Shown one piece after another: positions 12,601-27,173 of a stretch of DNA of 64,000 nt. The translations under genes were made by a program, and so were the position numbers. The notes beneath the pieces were generated by a model. The model was not told the origin of the DNA. It did not search any database and saw only the letters and a list, made by a program, of their open reading frames with translations. The stretch covers positions 5,239,201 through 5,303,200 of the forward strand of contig OY855905.1 in assembly GCA_963693305.1 (NCBI GenBank), written 5' to 3'. Numbering within the stretch: position 1 is the stretch's first letter; each line of letters begins with the position of its first letter. The stretch is from Meandrina meandrites (lineage: Eukaryota; Cnidaria; Anthozoa; Scleractinia; Meandrinidae).

Positions 12601-15600
12601 GAAGTTTAGTTAAAAAGACAACTTACAGATCAAATGGATAATTAATTTTTCCTCAAAATCCTTATTGACAGCATCCTCTGGAGCGTATTTCTGAGGTGCG
12701 CAAACAAGTTAGAATAAGCAGAAATTGACTTTTATAAATATAAATTTGTCGTAGCTATGCAACATACTCAGGTTCAACCTCGTTTCCAGCTTTTTTCCGT
12801 TCGCGCCCTGCGAAGAAGGGAGAACCTGGAAACGAGGTTGGCTAAGGTTTTCAGTAAAATGGTATACTACTTTACGTCTTAGCCAATTTCCGTGGTTTTA
12901 TAAAAATTATTTCAACTAGCAGAGGTAGTCTTTAGTGCCAGTACAATAACGTGAGAAAAAACAACTCTAAAATTTGAATGATATTAAGTAATCATGACGA
13001 ACCACAGCAATTTTATAAAATCGATATTCCATAATGGAAATCCAATATGATTTGTAGTATGTTTATCAAGTCAACATGAAGAGCGATAAAAGCAAGTGTT
13101 AACTGATTATCAAGTGTAATGTGGAGTTGCTTTCTTTGTGCATTACTGCGCAATGCGATTGGTTCAAAATCTTGCGTCACCCACTCGACCAATCAGCTGC
13201 AAGACTAAAAGAAATTGCGATTTGGTCGAGCTCGTTTTTCTTGTTTATCAGTTTCTAAACCAAAATTAACCAACCTTTACCGGCAGACAATAGTGAATTC
13301 TTTCCATGGAAACTTCATCCAAATAGTTTTTATTGATGTATGTAATTTCATATATTCACTATGTCATCAGTTTTTATTGGCAGTAAGGTATTGTTCCAAT
13401 TGGTTTAGTGATTTGAAGTACTGCCTTTAATTCCTGGCTGACCTTATGTCTATTTTTCATACTAAGTCCATTGCTCCAGAGGTGACTTTTATAGCGAAAA
13501 TTCATCATCATCATTGCCTGTAGCCCCGTCTGGGGCAAAGGCCACTGATAGGCACCCTCCAGTCATCACGGTCCTGGGCAAGTCGTTGCAGTTCTCCCCA
13601 CGTGTAGCCATTTCTCCTCATGTCTGCCTCAACGTCACGGCGCACATTGTTCGAACGTTCCACGTTCCGATGATAGTGGTGGCGATAATTACTTGTACAG
13701 CTTTGTTGGTTTGGAGAAATTGATTTTACATGTTGCTTATAATTAAAGTGAGATTTTACATATACATTATATAGATATTTATTTTTCTACTCAGCAAGAA
13801 CAGAGTTAATAAGTATAGTTTCCCAAACGAATCGAACCCTTAGTTAAAATTTACAACAATTTTCGATATAATTAACCCATCTCCCGTGAACATAGCTATT
13901 TTTTAAATTATCCAGGGATTTGTCCAATAATCAGTTAAAGGACTTGCCCGCTGGAATTTTCGATAAAAATACCCGACTACAGTATCTGTAAGTAGTAATA
14001 GTTCTTAAAATCCTTTTTGGCGACATCCACTATTTTTGCCCTTTCATTAAAATGCAAATTGGACGTGTTTCTGTGGTGCGCAAACAAGTTAGAATAAGCA
14101 AATTTTAACTTGAATCTCCTTATTTCCGACATATAAATAGCTATGCAACATGTTCAGGTTATAACTCGCTGTTGGTAGGGCTGTTCTCTTCATGCCCTAC
14201 CAAGAAGGGAAAACTCTGGAAACGTGGTTGGTTCAGGTTTTCAGTATAATGTTAACAAATGTCTTGCATAGAGAGCCTGAAATAAAGATGTTAACACCAA
14301 ATTGGTTGCAAGGCTGGTACTACGGCAGAAGGGCAAAATGTATTGGCCAATATTTCAAATAGCAGAGCTAGTCTCCTACAGCGCCAGAACAATAATGTTA
14401 AAATAACGGCTCTAAAATTAGAATGAGACCCAATTAGGTCGAAAACGCTGTCCAGAGTTTGCATTTTTGACTTTCAGTTGTCCCGTTAAGGTTTTTCATT
14501 TGTACGTAGTGTCAGCCTCGCAGTTTATTGTCTTTGATATTAAAGTTCCCATAACGTCAAAAAATTTATTTCTCAGCTGGTTCTATATTTCACCCAATGA
14601 ACTGCTGCGAAAAAAAATTCGATTTGTATAACACGCATTTTTATGAATTTATTAAAGACGTTTCAATTTGAGGCCATTTTGGTCCACCATTCGCACCAGT
14701 CTTCCTCAGTTTGAAGTGAGTTGTGACGTAGGTTCCGGAATACGTGGTTTGAAACGTGACTTATCTGAGTTGTAAACTACTGGAAATTTTGCTTCAGAGT
14801 CTGCATTTAGTTCAAAATGACGGAAAGGTGCGTTACCGCTCTTTGCTCTCATCAAATGTATAGTTTCTTTAACAAGATAGATATTCAACAAATCACAGAG
14901 CGTAGTGAAGCAAATACTGAAATACGTTATTTTTGGCCCACTATTCTTGTGATCAGCGGCAAGGGTCGACCGCAAGAAAAAAGAATTTCGAAATTTTTAA
15001 ATATTCATAAAAAAAAAATTGTGTTTTATCCAAATCAAAAAATTTTCGCAGAAGTTTATTGGGTGAAATGTTGAAACAGGTAAGAAATAAAAACACTTTG
15101 GCGTTATGGGCACTTTAAGTTATAATGACAATCCACAACAATATAATGAAGTCGACATTCCATAATCGAATCCAGTATGATCTATAACATATAGTTCAAA
15201 TCAACAGGAAGAGCAATAAGACCAAGTTGTAATCGAGTATCGAAAGTAATGTGGAATTGCTTTAGTTTTGCTTCACTACGCTCTGTGATTGGTTGAATAT
15301 CTATCTTGTTAAGGAAACTATTTATCAGTTTCAAAACCAAAATTACCCAATCAGTACAGGCAGACAATACTTGATTCCAAACCGTTTTTATTAACTAAAA
15401 ATAATAGTGTTCCAATTAGCTTAGAGATTTCAATTTTTCACCTTAATTCCTGGTTGACCTTATGTCTATTCGTGATACTAAATCCGATCTCTCAGAGGCG
15501 ACTTTTATGGTTTACAATTACTTATAGATCCTTGTTATAGATCTTGTTATACAGATTTTTGGTTATATTGATTTTTACATATTCCTTAAAGAGATATTTT

Positions 15601-18600
15601 ACATACACATTATATAGAAATTTGTTTTTCTAAATTTGTTCATCTCCCGTGAACATAGCTATTTTTTAATTATCCAGGTATTTGTCCAATAATCAGTTAA
15701 AGGACTTGCCCGCTGGAATTTTCGATAAAAATACCCGACTGCAGTATCTGTAAGTAGTAATAGTTCTTAAAATCCTTATTGGCGACATCCGCTATTTTTG
15801 TCCTTTCATAAAAATGCAAATTGGGTGTGTTTCTGTGGAGCGCAAACAAGTTAGAATAAGCAAATTTTAACTTGAATCTCCTTATTTCCGACTTATTAAT
15901 TTGTCGTAGCTATGAAACATGTTCAGGTTATACCTCGCTGGTTGTAGGGCTTTTCTCTTCATGCCCTACCAAGAAGGGAAAACTCTGGAGACGTGGTTGG
16001 TTCAGGTTTTCAGTATAATGTTAAAATATTTTACGTCTTGGTCAATTTCGGTGTTTAATAAAAAAATCACAACCAAACAAATGTGTTGCATAGAGAACAG
16101 GAAGTAAAGATGTTAACACCAAATTGATTGCAAGGCTGATACTACGGCAGAAGGGCAAAATGTATTGGCCAATATTTTAAATAGCAGAGCTTGTCTCCTA
16201 CAGCGCCAGAACAATAATGTTAAAATAACGGCTCTAAAATCTGAATGATATTAAAGTGCCCATAACGTCAAAGAATTTATTTCGCAGCTGATTCTATATT
16301 TCACCCGTTTCAATTTGCCGCCATTTTGGACCACCATTCGCACCAGTCTTCCTCAGTTTGAAGTGAGTTGTGACGTAGGTTCAGGAACACGTGAATTTCA
16401 ACGTAACTTATCTGTCGACCAGCGACTTGCAATAAACTGCATTACGGCGTGAAAATCAGTGCAAATGCACAAAAAACGATCGATAAACTACGCCTCTGTC
16501 AATAAATACAAAGAATACCCGCCTATTGGAGAACTTCAAGGCCATTAATTCCGTTACTAATTTAGCTTTTGAAAGAATCAATGGGGCATGTAAGCCGGCA
16601 ACTTGCAGGTAAACGCAATGGCCTGACAAACTAACGCCATAAAACTTAATTGTACAATTTGCTTTTGTCAAGAAAGAGAATGAATACTCGCCTTTTGGAG
16701 AACTCCAAGGCCTTTAGTTCCGCTGCTTACTTTTCCTTTCATATTTACAACGGTTGGTGAACAATTACATTAATGTTGGATAGCAAAACGTTCATTGGTT
16801 CGTTCGTCTCGCCGCGAAATGAAAACACAGCGAGCTAGCCGGCGGAATCGCTCCATGAGCGGGCAAGATGGAAAATTTCCGCCCGCTCCGGGAACCAATC
16901 AGATTCCAGGTTTAGTAGATAATTCCGCCCGCTCACAAGCCAAGAAAAAAAAAAGAGAAATATGTCGACTTTTTTCCGCTTTCCTTTTTCGGCCTCCTTG
17001 ATTGACAGCTGCCAAAAAATGGCATACAACTCAGATCAGAACCGTCCCATTCAGTTGTTCTTGTCTTCTGTTGCTGTGAGGATGGCGAAATGTGTTTACA
17101 TTAAGATGAACGGAAAAGTGACGAGGCCGGCAACGGTGGGAAACGTGGCTATAAGTTTCAAACTCTATGTAAATCAGGGGATTTACATTTGATATGAAGA
17201 AGAAGGAGAGATAATTATACCAGCAGAAACAGGGTTTTCGATCGTAGAAGACTGGGCTATTAGACTTACAAACTTGCTAAAATAAATTGCTGATCTCAGT
17301 GAAGTGTCCTTGTATGTTCTGCTTGCTTTAACTTGACTCTTTATTACGTCGACCGTACTTTCAAAATACTGCATAATGTAATAAGGCGCCAAATTCAAAT
17401 ACAGAGTAGATAAATGGCGCAAAAATGTACGAGTCGAGCAAGTATTTCATTTCATGACATTTTTGACAGCTGTCAATCAACGAGGCCGAACAAAGGAAGC
17501 GGAGACATTTTTCTATTTTGACGAAAACAGCGAAAAGCTGAAAAAAAACTCGAGAAATTTCTCGTTTTGAGTTTTTCGCGTTTTGTGAAATAAAAAAATA
17601 ACTTGAAAAAATTCACTTAAGCAATATCCAAGAAAAATCCTAAGGATACTCAACCTTATCTTCAGGTTTTATAAAGACGAGTGAAATAGACAAAAAAATA
17701 TTATATTGTATTTTTCGTTTTTACGTATAAATTATAAATCAAGAAGGTGATTTTTATGGAGTTCTGCAGTGTCTAGATCCAGGTTTTATTGAATAGTAGA
17801 ATTGCCGGAAGTGATCACTGATTCTAGCCCTATGTGTATTCGTGATACTAATTCCGTTTATGGTTTACATTTACTTAAACCGATTTGTTGATTATATTCA
17901 TTTTTGAATAATCCTCAAAGGAAAATTTTAAACATACATTATATAGAAATATATAGTAATCCATAAACACGCTCAAGAATGGGAGCTTAAAGTAAACACT
18001 CAACAATCTAACATCATCATATTTCGTGGAAATGCATCAAACAAGAACAAAATAGATTTCAAATACGAAAATGAAACTTTAAAAATTGTTGACATACAAA
18101 CATATCTAGGAATACATCATCTACACGTTACACATATGCAAGAGAAATTCTCAGTAAAAAGGCCACTTAAGTTATCTCGATAATTAAAAGTTTGCTTTCC
18201 AACATTGATTCATCAGCAAATGTAATAAAAAATAAACTTTTCGATACCCTTGCTCAGCCCATACTTTTGTATGGCTGTGAAATATGGGGACCTGAACTCT
18301 TATCATACAAAACCCATTTTGACAAAAGTACAATTGAGCAAGTTCACATTAAATTTTGCAAACAAGCATCAAATGTCCAATGGTATGCAGAGAACATAGC
18401 TTGCAGAGCAGAACTAGGTCGATACCCTTTATCAATAGACATAAAAGCGTCACTTTTCTGTTATTTTCAAACAAACAATCCTCTATTATATGATGCATTT
18501 CTGTATGCAAAAAATCATAGTGCATTCTTTAATAGCGGAGCTCCAGCGCGCGAAGCGCGCCAGCGGAGCACCATGGGTAAGAAAATTTGGTAAACCACCA

Positions 18601-21600
18601 AGCCGAGAAAATTTGGTAATCACGTGACCGTACGTCCGTCCGTCCGTCCGTACAGACTCTGGGGGAGGGGGAGGGGAGTCACAGAACAATTACCGCTTTG
18701 GTTACTGTTAAATCTTTGATATTGAACTTCCATGTCCTGGTCAATTGACAGCTGTCAAAACAAGGTATCCGCTGACCAGTATCACATGACCATATCGCGG
18801 GCTCAGGCGTAGAGCTAATCGAGGGGACGTCTTTTTTGGAAGTTGACCGCTGACCAGGTAATGGTTTTCCAATTGATCGCGGGCTCAAGTACTCAGTTTT
18901 TACTTAGCCTGATAATTTTATCACCGCGTAAATTCAGATTTAAATAAAGGGCAAGGTAAATAACCCGCAAGCTCTGCTTTTAGGCTTAGCTAAATCTATT
19001 TTAGAAATACAGTATTTAGTTTAGTTTTTTTCACATGTTAAATAAATGATCTGGACATTTCATTTCAACTTAAACGAAGCGATTGTTCGAAAAGGCGGTA
19101 AATCTTTGGTACGCTGTTCACCTTTAAAGCTGAATGAAAGATGCGAAGAAAGCTGCTGGCGAACATCAATTTTCGCGAGTATTTCTCGCTTTATTTACTC
19201 ATGCACATCATGGAAACTTATGCCAAATGATTTAGGACAACCTCTTAACGGGAAGATCCGAAATAATTGCCGATTTGAACATGATATACTGGATAACAAG
19301 TCAAAAAGAGCGCGATGTCCAGGGTTCGACCTGCGGCTGAGCAAGGCTGAATATCACTGAATTGAGCTCAAACAAAAGTGAATTCAGAGCCGATCAAGTT
19401 CACTGAAGTGAAGGATAAAAGACTGTTAAAGGCTACACCGATGGAAAGGAAGAAATTGTTGTTCGGTGATAATTCATATAATGAATATGTCGCTGGTGTT
19501 GGACTAAGCTTGCAACGAGACTGCCATGTTCGTGTCCGATATTATTGGGCTGGTTTGAAAGCTTTGCCCTACAGAATTTAAGAGCCTTCTTCAATAATGA
19601 GGTAACAAACGTAAATGTATGCACTAAGCATAAGCCTAATTTTATATTGAGAGAATTTATATACTTCATTAATGAATGAATTTGAAGTTGTGTAGGTTTT
19701 CAGATCTTCACGTAAATATTTATCAAGCTTGTTCATGTTTGTACATTTTACATATTTATTTTGTTTAGTAAATATTTTGTTTAGACTAATTATTTTCAGT
19801 TTTAGTTAGTGGAGTTAACTGTGATGTTCATTATTGGATTTTGAAAACAAATTATTTAGCTTCACAGATCAAAATCACGATTTCGGCTCGCTTGCATTTG
19901 TTTTGTTTCTCTTATCTCTGCTTATTAGTGAGTGTGTTGAATTTGCCGGTTTCGTTTCGAGTTACCTGTGCTAGGCTGAGTGGGTTCAGACTTAACCTAC
20001 CGCATATTTACTTACCAGAAATGAAGAAAATTCATTCAGTTCTCTACATAAAATTCTCTTAGGCATTTTAATAGCAACGCGTACGATGAAACAGAATTAG
20101 TAAATCATGCAACCAAACCGCAACGAAAAGAAGACAGTTCAAAACAGTCAAAACAACATTGTAAGCTTATTCTAAGTTAGCGTGCACCAGTTTCCAAATC
20201 ACAAACTGCCACAATTCTTACACAAAAACTGCTTTAAAATGACTTACATAACCGGCACCATCAATTTGCAGAGTTTGTTTTGCCGCCGTGATTTTCTCAG
20301 TTTGCCGTGCCGTGAGTTCATTTTGTTTACTGTGTTAAGCAGCGAGTTCACTTTGTTTTCTGTTTTTGCCTTGAGTTGATTTTCTTGCTCTGATGGTTTT
20401 GTAGTAATAAAAACAAGGTCAAGGTTCTTTTTACATTGAATAACTCATAGAGGTCCTAGAGGTGTATTACGAATTAGTGTACAGTAAACGTTGTAAAAAG
20501 TTTTACTAAGATTTGTTTTGCACCTACGTGCATACGTGAGGAACCCAATAAAGTGCACTCGTCAATTTCAATTTTAGAACCTGTCACTAAAGGCAGGAAA
20601 ATTCATACGGGTTAACCACGAAATATATTGACGTCGCTTTCGTCAACAAAATCATGAGAGGTTTTTTGTACCTATACGGGCCACCGTATAAGCTAAGAAA
20701 TATAGTGTGGTTTCTTATTTGGTAACACTGTAATTTACTCGAGCAAAAAGAAGATAAATGCATGGGAGCTCCGCTTTTAGGCCTGCCTAAATGTATATAT
20801 TATTTTAAATAATGACGAAACAATAATTAGTCTCTAATGATCAGGAGGGAGGGGGCGTCTCCAGGCAAAACGCTGGGAGACTCATCACTACCAGTGTGAC
20901 GTCACGTCATACATCAGTGATTTTCAAAATGGCGCGCATTTTTGTTGTTCGTTGTCTTCTCATAAAAATGGAAATTTCAACGGTTTGGCTAATCCAGTTC
21001 CTACATTTAATATAAATCCGGTTTCGGAAAAACGTGTAAGACATGTATGAAATGATATTCGGAGGTTAGGTAAATTCAAAAGCTTCAAATCTCGTATGAA
21101 CACACACTATCGAGCGGCTGTTATGTCGGCGCAGTGTGTTCTCCTGTGAACTTTGTTGAATGGTTCGAGCGGTGAACCGGGAATGTTTTGATCCCAGAAT
21201 AGGAGGTTTGGCAAATGATATATTGAACCTCCTGTATGCCGAGTTTCAATCCTTCAGTGTCAGTGGTTCCTCTCATCAATCCCTTCAAAGTCAATGAAGC
21301 GGTTATGGAGAAGCAACCGCTACAAAGTACTGAAGCTTCCTGAAGCTTTATACTATTGCAAGATAAGCACCAGCGGTAAGTTTTGACATTTTTGTCCGAG
21401 ATACATAGTATATATAAGATTTGTTTAAGAATTACCGTCATTATACTCTCTCTAAGTCGAAAAATTAATATGACAAAATTGAATTCAGAAGTATGGTCAC
21501 TGTTCAGATATGACTGTTGTTTTGGTTCTGGTACATTGGCTTTTTCTTGGGTATATCACAGCTTGTTGTTTAGTTTTGTTGATTTCTAACACAACACAAC

Positions 21601-24600
21601 TTATGCTTTTGGTTGCTGTGGTGGGTGAGTGTTTTAAATTCATAGATTTCATCTTTTGATAAATTTTTTTTAGAGCAGATATTTCCAACATATTTAGCTC
21701 TGTCTCCTCAGTATATGTAGGTATTGTATGTGAGACAGGTGCTTTGGAGCATGCATTTAGTTGCCAGTCGTACCTTTTTATGGCAAAACTGAGTTATCAT
21801 TAGATATTCAGTTATTGTACATAGTCACTGGCAACTCAAGACATCATAAATGAGGATGTATTGAGTTATATAAAGTAATAAATACAGAAAAAAATACAGG
21901 GGTTTCAAAAATCTTGTTTCGAAGTAGGCATCAGCAACTGGAAGAGAAGCCAGCTGAGTTAGCTTGTTTGTTGCGAGGTGATTGCTATGACCAGCTTGTT
22001 TGAAAACCCTGAAATAGCATGCATGCATAAGAAGTTTGTTTATTATGTTTATTCAATTCCATGTGTTATAGAACAGATATGTAAACAAAAATAAATTTAC
22101 GAAAAAAGAAATGGAAAAGGGCATATATTCTCAATTTTGAAGCATCAGAAAATGTCAGTGCTTTCTTAGATAAGTTTCTTTCTTGTAGTGTATCAACTTC
22201 TGTATTGTGTGTTGAAATTACAAAGTGGAATACTTTGCATGAACCATGTCTCTGATTAACATTCAGTGACAGGGTTGTGGAGGTTACACCTCCTTGTTTA
22301 GCTCTTGAAGCATTTCTTGGCATATTTGTAGTCATTCTCTAATGTAAAAAAGAAAGGCTTACATGACATACATATATAGTCTAAACTAGGACCATCATGT
22401 GATCTTTACATGATTGTGTACAAGTCAGTGTGTAAATCTGTTTCAACCAAAATGTTGCAAGGCACTGAAAGCAGGTTATTGAAAACACTTATCAATGTTA
22501 TGTTTCTTTCAGGGGATGTCACTTTTTAAGGTAAAGTCTGCACTCAAGCAAGTGGCAGGCCCATATTGCTGGAGCTTATTCCGGTTTCTGTAGCATTACA
22601 ATAGGCAACTAGGAGTATTTCTACTCCCCCTGGATGGGATGCTAGTCCATCGCAGGGTTACCCCCAGCATAAGTTTGCCCGAGAACACAACACAATGACC
22701 CCGGCCAGGACTGGAACCCAGACCATCTTGCTTTTATGTGCAACAAAATGTATTGACAAGAAGAAATAAAAGCATCAAGAAATAAAAGCATCTCCGATAT
22801 CAGCTGATCTTATGGCTCCAGTGCTGGACACAAGAGCCATAAGATCAGCTGATATCGCCAGCGACCATCACCTGGTTTGCACCAAACTGAGGTTAAAGCT
22901 AAAAGCAGCCCCTAAAAGACACGGAATCCGAAGGACGAGATATGATACTCAGAAGCTGGAGAATGATGGGTGTAGGAGGCAGTTCCGTTTGGAACTAAGG
23001 AACAGGTTTGAGATATTGCAGAGGGAGGAGCTGGAAGATGACAAAGCAGATCAACCAGAAGCTGAGCTGGGGAAGGCAAACGACATCTTAGAGAAGGCTT
23101 ACAATATGACAGCAAAGAAAGTTCTAGGATATAAGACAAAGAAAGTTAAACCATGGATCAGTAAAGAATCGTGGGACCTGATTGAACAGAGGAAAGCGAT
23201 AAAACTAAAACTTGATGGAACCAACTCTGAGAGACTGAAGGAAAAGAGGCGAGTAGAATATAAAGCCAAAGATCGAGAAGTGAAGAGGCAAATACGCAGG
23301 GACAAGAGGAATTGGACAGACGGGATAGCAAAAGAAGCAGAGGAAGCCGCGAATATGCAACACACGAAGACTCTTTATAACTTAACTAAAACGATCTGCA
23401 AACCAAGGCAAAGCACAGTAGTCAACGACAAAAATGGTAACGCCTTATCTAGCGATGAGGATAAAAGGAAGCGGTGGAGAGAGCATTTCATGGAGATACT
23501 CAATAGGGAGGAGCCAGCCTACCCGATCAATGAAGAAGATTGTGAACAGCAGGACATAGCTGACATAGACACGGGACCTGTGAGCAAAGCTGAGATAAGA
23601 AGGGCAATAAAGAGCCTCAAGAATGGTAAAGCCCCTGGTGAAGATATGATAACAGCAGAACTACTGAAGGCAGACCTTGAATTTACAATCGACAGAGTGA
23701 AAGAACTTGTGGACACGATCTGGAGTCTGGAAAAGGTCCCACGTAAATGGAAGAGGGGGCTCATCATTAAGATACCAAAGAAAGGGAACTTAAGGGAATG
23801 TAAGAACTGGCGGGGAGTGACTCTCCTACCAGTTGTTAGCAAGATATTGGGAAGAGTTGTGATTGATCGCATTTGCATGGGGATTGATTGCAGGCTTCGT
23901 AAGGAGCAGGCCGGATTTCGATCTGGTAGAGGAACGACGGAGCAAATCTTCATCCTACGCAACATATTAGAGCAAGTGAATGAATGGCAGGCAACTCTCT
24001 ATATCAATTTCGTAGACTTTGAGAAGGCGTTTGACTCAGTACACAGAAATGGCTTATGGATGATAATGAAGCAGTATGGTATCCCAGAGAAGATCATCAA
24101 CATAGTTAAAGCGCTGTACGATGGCTTTGAATGTGCTGTTGTCCAGGAAGAAGCAACCTCAGAATGGTTCGAGCTAACGACCGGTGTCAAGCAAGGATGT
24201 ACCATGTCTGGCTTTCTTTTCCTGCTCATTATAGACTGGGTAATGAGGCATACTGTGAAGGAAGTGGGAACCGGGCTGAGGTGGAAATTTACATCAAAAC
24301 TTGAGGACCTCGACTTCGCTGATGATGTAGCTTTAATTTCCTCAACACAAAGGCACGTGCAGCTGAAAACAAACAGGCTGGTGGAAAATGCAGAAAGGAC
24401 AGGCCTTCGGGTAAATGTTGAGAAGTGCAAAGTCATGAGAGTCAATGCAAGGAATATTGAAGCCATCACAGTGAATGGTCTGGCGTTGGAAGATGTAGAG
24501 AAGTTTACCTACCTAGGAGCCACAGTATGTAAACAAGGGGGCGGAGAGGAAGATATTAAGGCTAGGCTAGGGAAAGCGAGGGGAGCGTTTGTGAAGCTAA

Positions 24601-27142
24601 ACCGAGTATGGAATTCCAGCAGTGTGTCGAGGAAGACGAAGATCAGGCTATACAAAACATTGGTCAAACCAGTTCTCATGTATGGTTGCGAAACATGGAA
24701 AATGAACGAAGGTGACGCTAAGAAAATCGATGTGTTTCAGAACCGATGCCTGAGAAGGATAATGAAGATTAAATGGCAAGATAAGATTAGTAATAGAGAG
24801 CTACTGGAAAGGGCTAACGCGGAGAGGTTGAGTGAGGAGGTAAGAAGAAGGAGATGGCGATTCATTGCACACATCCTCAGACAACAACCTGACAATGACT
24901 GTGTTACAGCCCTAACATGGACCCCAGAGGGAAAGAGAAAGAGAGGCCGGCCAAAAACAACCTGGCGGCGCACAGTAGAAAAGGAGAGGTCCAAAGCAGT
25001 GTGGCAGTCCTGGGGAGAAGTGCGCACTGCAGCACAAGACAGGAATCGATGGAGAGCACATGTGGAGGCCCTATGCGCCAACTTGGCGCCAGGGGACAGG
25101 AACTAGGAATAATTTTTTGTTGTGGTGGTTTACTTAAACACTTGCACAGTTCTTTGAGACTGTGATAAGAACACATGTAAACAAGAAGGTTTCACAGCCT
25201 TGTATTTAAAAAGGGCAGTAAAAAGACACCAACACTTTTAGCCCATCCTATAATTTGACTGTGGATCACATGGCAGTGCAATGTTCCAGAGGAATGAGTT
25301 GCATTTATTTTTCTCAAAAGATGGTGAAGGGATGTGAAGAGAACATGAAAGTTTTGATAGACTTGGGAAAGAAATGACTGCCATTATAACATGGTGTGTA
25401 TGACAGCCATCACAAGATGTGCAACATAACAACAGTGTGGGCTTAAAAGCCAACTAATATCAAAAGGTAAAATAATCATAGACCAACAATGCTGCTACCA
25501 ACAATTTACACTTTTCTACATTTTTATTCATCAGGGGTTTATTTTTCTTCCAATTTTATTAACCAAATTATTCAAAATACATGGTACAAAATAACACCCT
25601 GCTGGTGAGCAAGCTATGCTCTGGGACATACAGCATGATTGGTTAAGGCCCGGGGGTTAAGGTTGATTTGTTTTGTATATCGTATATATCCCAGTGCAAT
25701 TAGCTTGCTCACCAGCAAGGTGTTAGTTTGCACAATGTGACCATAGACCATAACCTGCAAAAGAGCCCATAAGTATATTTCACATATTTATTTACTATAA
25801 TTTTCTTAAATTTATTAAACTAAATTATTTTTCACAAAGTACAATTATATAGCAATTATTTAACCCCCCCAAAAAATGCATGAGAAGACAACAAATGTTA
25901 AACAGGCATAAAACAATAACAGATTTTAGCACAGGCAATAAGCAAGCCAACAAAATTTAAACACAGACAGGCAGAAAATACAGACGAGCCAACAAATTAT
26001 AAACACAAGCAGTCAACAACAAATTGCACACAGGCAGTCAGAACACAGACAAACCAACAAATTGTAAACACAGGCGGTCAATAAGCCAACTAAATTCAAG
26101 GCAGTTTAAGTTAATGCAGGCAGGCAGTCAAGCCAACACATTTCAAACACAGCGCTAGAAAACCAGGAAGACTACAACACAAGAACTCCGACAAACTGAG
26201 TAGACTAATCCAGTCAGATTTCCCTTCAAAACCTGGGTAACTACAATTTTCAAGACAGATGTTGGTTTAAATTGGCAACGAAATCGAAAGAAGTTAACAA
26301 CACCTTCGCGGCTTTCGCACTCAAAAGGATTGATGAGCAGAATGGCTGATTCGATTAGCACGAACTAACCACAAGTTAAAACCTTTGCTATTAAAGAATA
26401 AAACGTCCTTTTATGAGTTCGATCGGTTGAAAACTTTAAGAGAAAACAGAAGATGTTTTGGGTGGACTTAAGTAGTCCCGATGTCAAGATGGCGGACTCG
26501 CCACTTGTCCCGAAGTAAATTGGTCAAAATTAGAAACAAACGGAAGTACAAAACAACAAGAGGTTAAGCACACCGACAATATTTACAACAAAGCTTGTAC
26601 ACTTACGATCAATCAGTGAACAAAAGCTGCCTAAGCTTTGGCTTTTTAGGCTTTTTGATATCACTTCAATGGCGTCCCGACGGAAAACTGAGCGAGCGAA
26701 GCGAAGCGTGAACTTGTTGCTATGTGACGTCACACTGGCAGTGATGAGTCGGTCACGGGGAAATAATGGCAAACAATAGAGTCGCCCCCTCCCTCCTGCT
26801 AATGATCAGATTAACTATTATTATAAAACAAATCATTATTTGAAGACAACCTTTTCCTAACTGCAGCAATCTCTTACAATTAGAAAAAAAATCCATGCAC
26901 TTCTCCTCTATTTCAGCTGCGAGTGTTCTTTAGGGTTATTTCTTACCATTTTGAACTCCATTTAAAGTTATCTTGTTTGCACTTGACGAGAAAAATCGTC
27001 TTGAAAATTTAGGACGACACGTTTCTTGAAGGTTTCATAAAAGCAAGCTGCTCATTGGATAACATTTAGCTTCTTGCAGAAAACGATCACTTATTAGGTG
27101 ATTCTTGAATATTACCGATATCTGAACCATCGATCGGTCGAA

Positions 27143-27173
<31 letters not shown>

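Larger units (their letters stand above)
8936..13990. repeat. Segmental duplication block I (paralogue of 26807-28640)
   Basis: Shared with block II: cagattaactattattataaaac..., gagaaaaatcgtcttgaaaattta..., the CGAA microsatellite, LRR exons E and D, and their introns. Block I additionally carries insertions at 9216-10218, 10504-12284 and about 13501-13680 that are absent from block II. Confidence 0.8.
20842..26798. mobile_element. 6-kb DNA transposon with CAGG ends and 8-bp target duplication
   Basis: Perfect 16-bp inverted ends CAGGAGGGAGGGGGCG and CGCCCCCTCCCTCCTG, flanked by CTAATGAT at 20834-20841 and 26799-26806. The empty paralogue at about 8958 reads gtctCTAATGATcagatt. A second inverted block (GACTCATCACT.CCAGTGTGACGTCAC) lies inside both ends. 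An 8-bp duplication fits hAT or P superfamilies. No transposase is recognisable. The LINE at about 22819-25106 lies inside. Confidence 0.88.

Noticed and set aside
22912..25176. ORFs antisense to or in other frames of the LINE reverse transcriptase (up to 156 aa)
   Set aside because: Shadow frames of the RT gene; no domain and no independent support.
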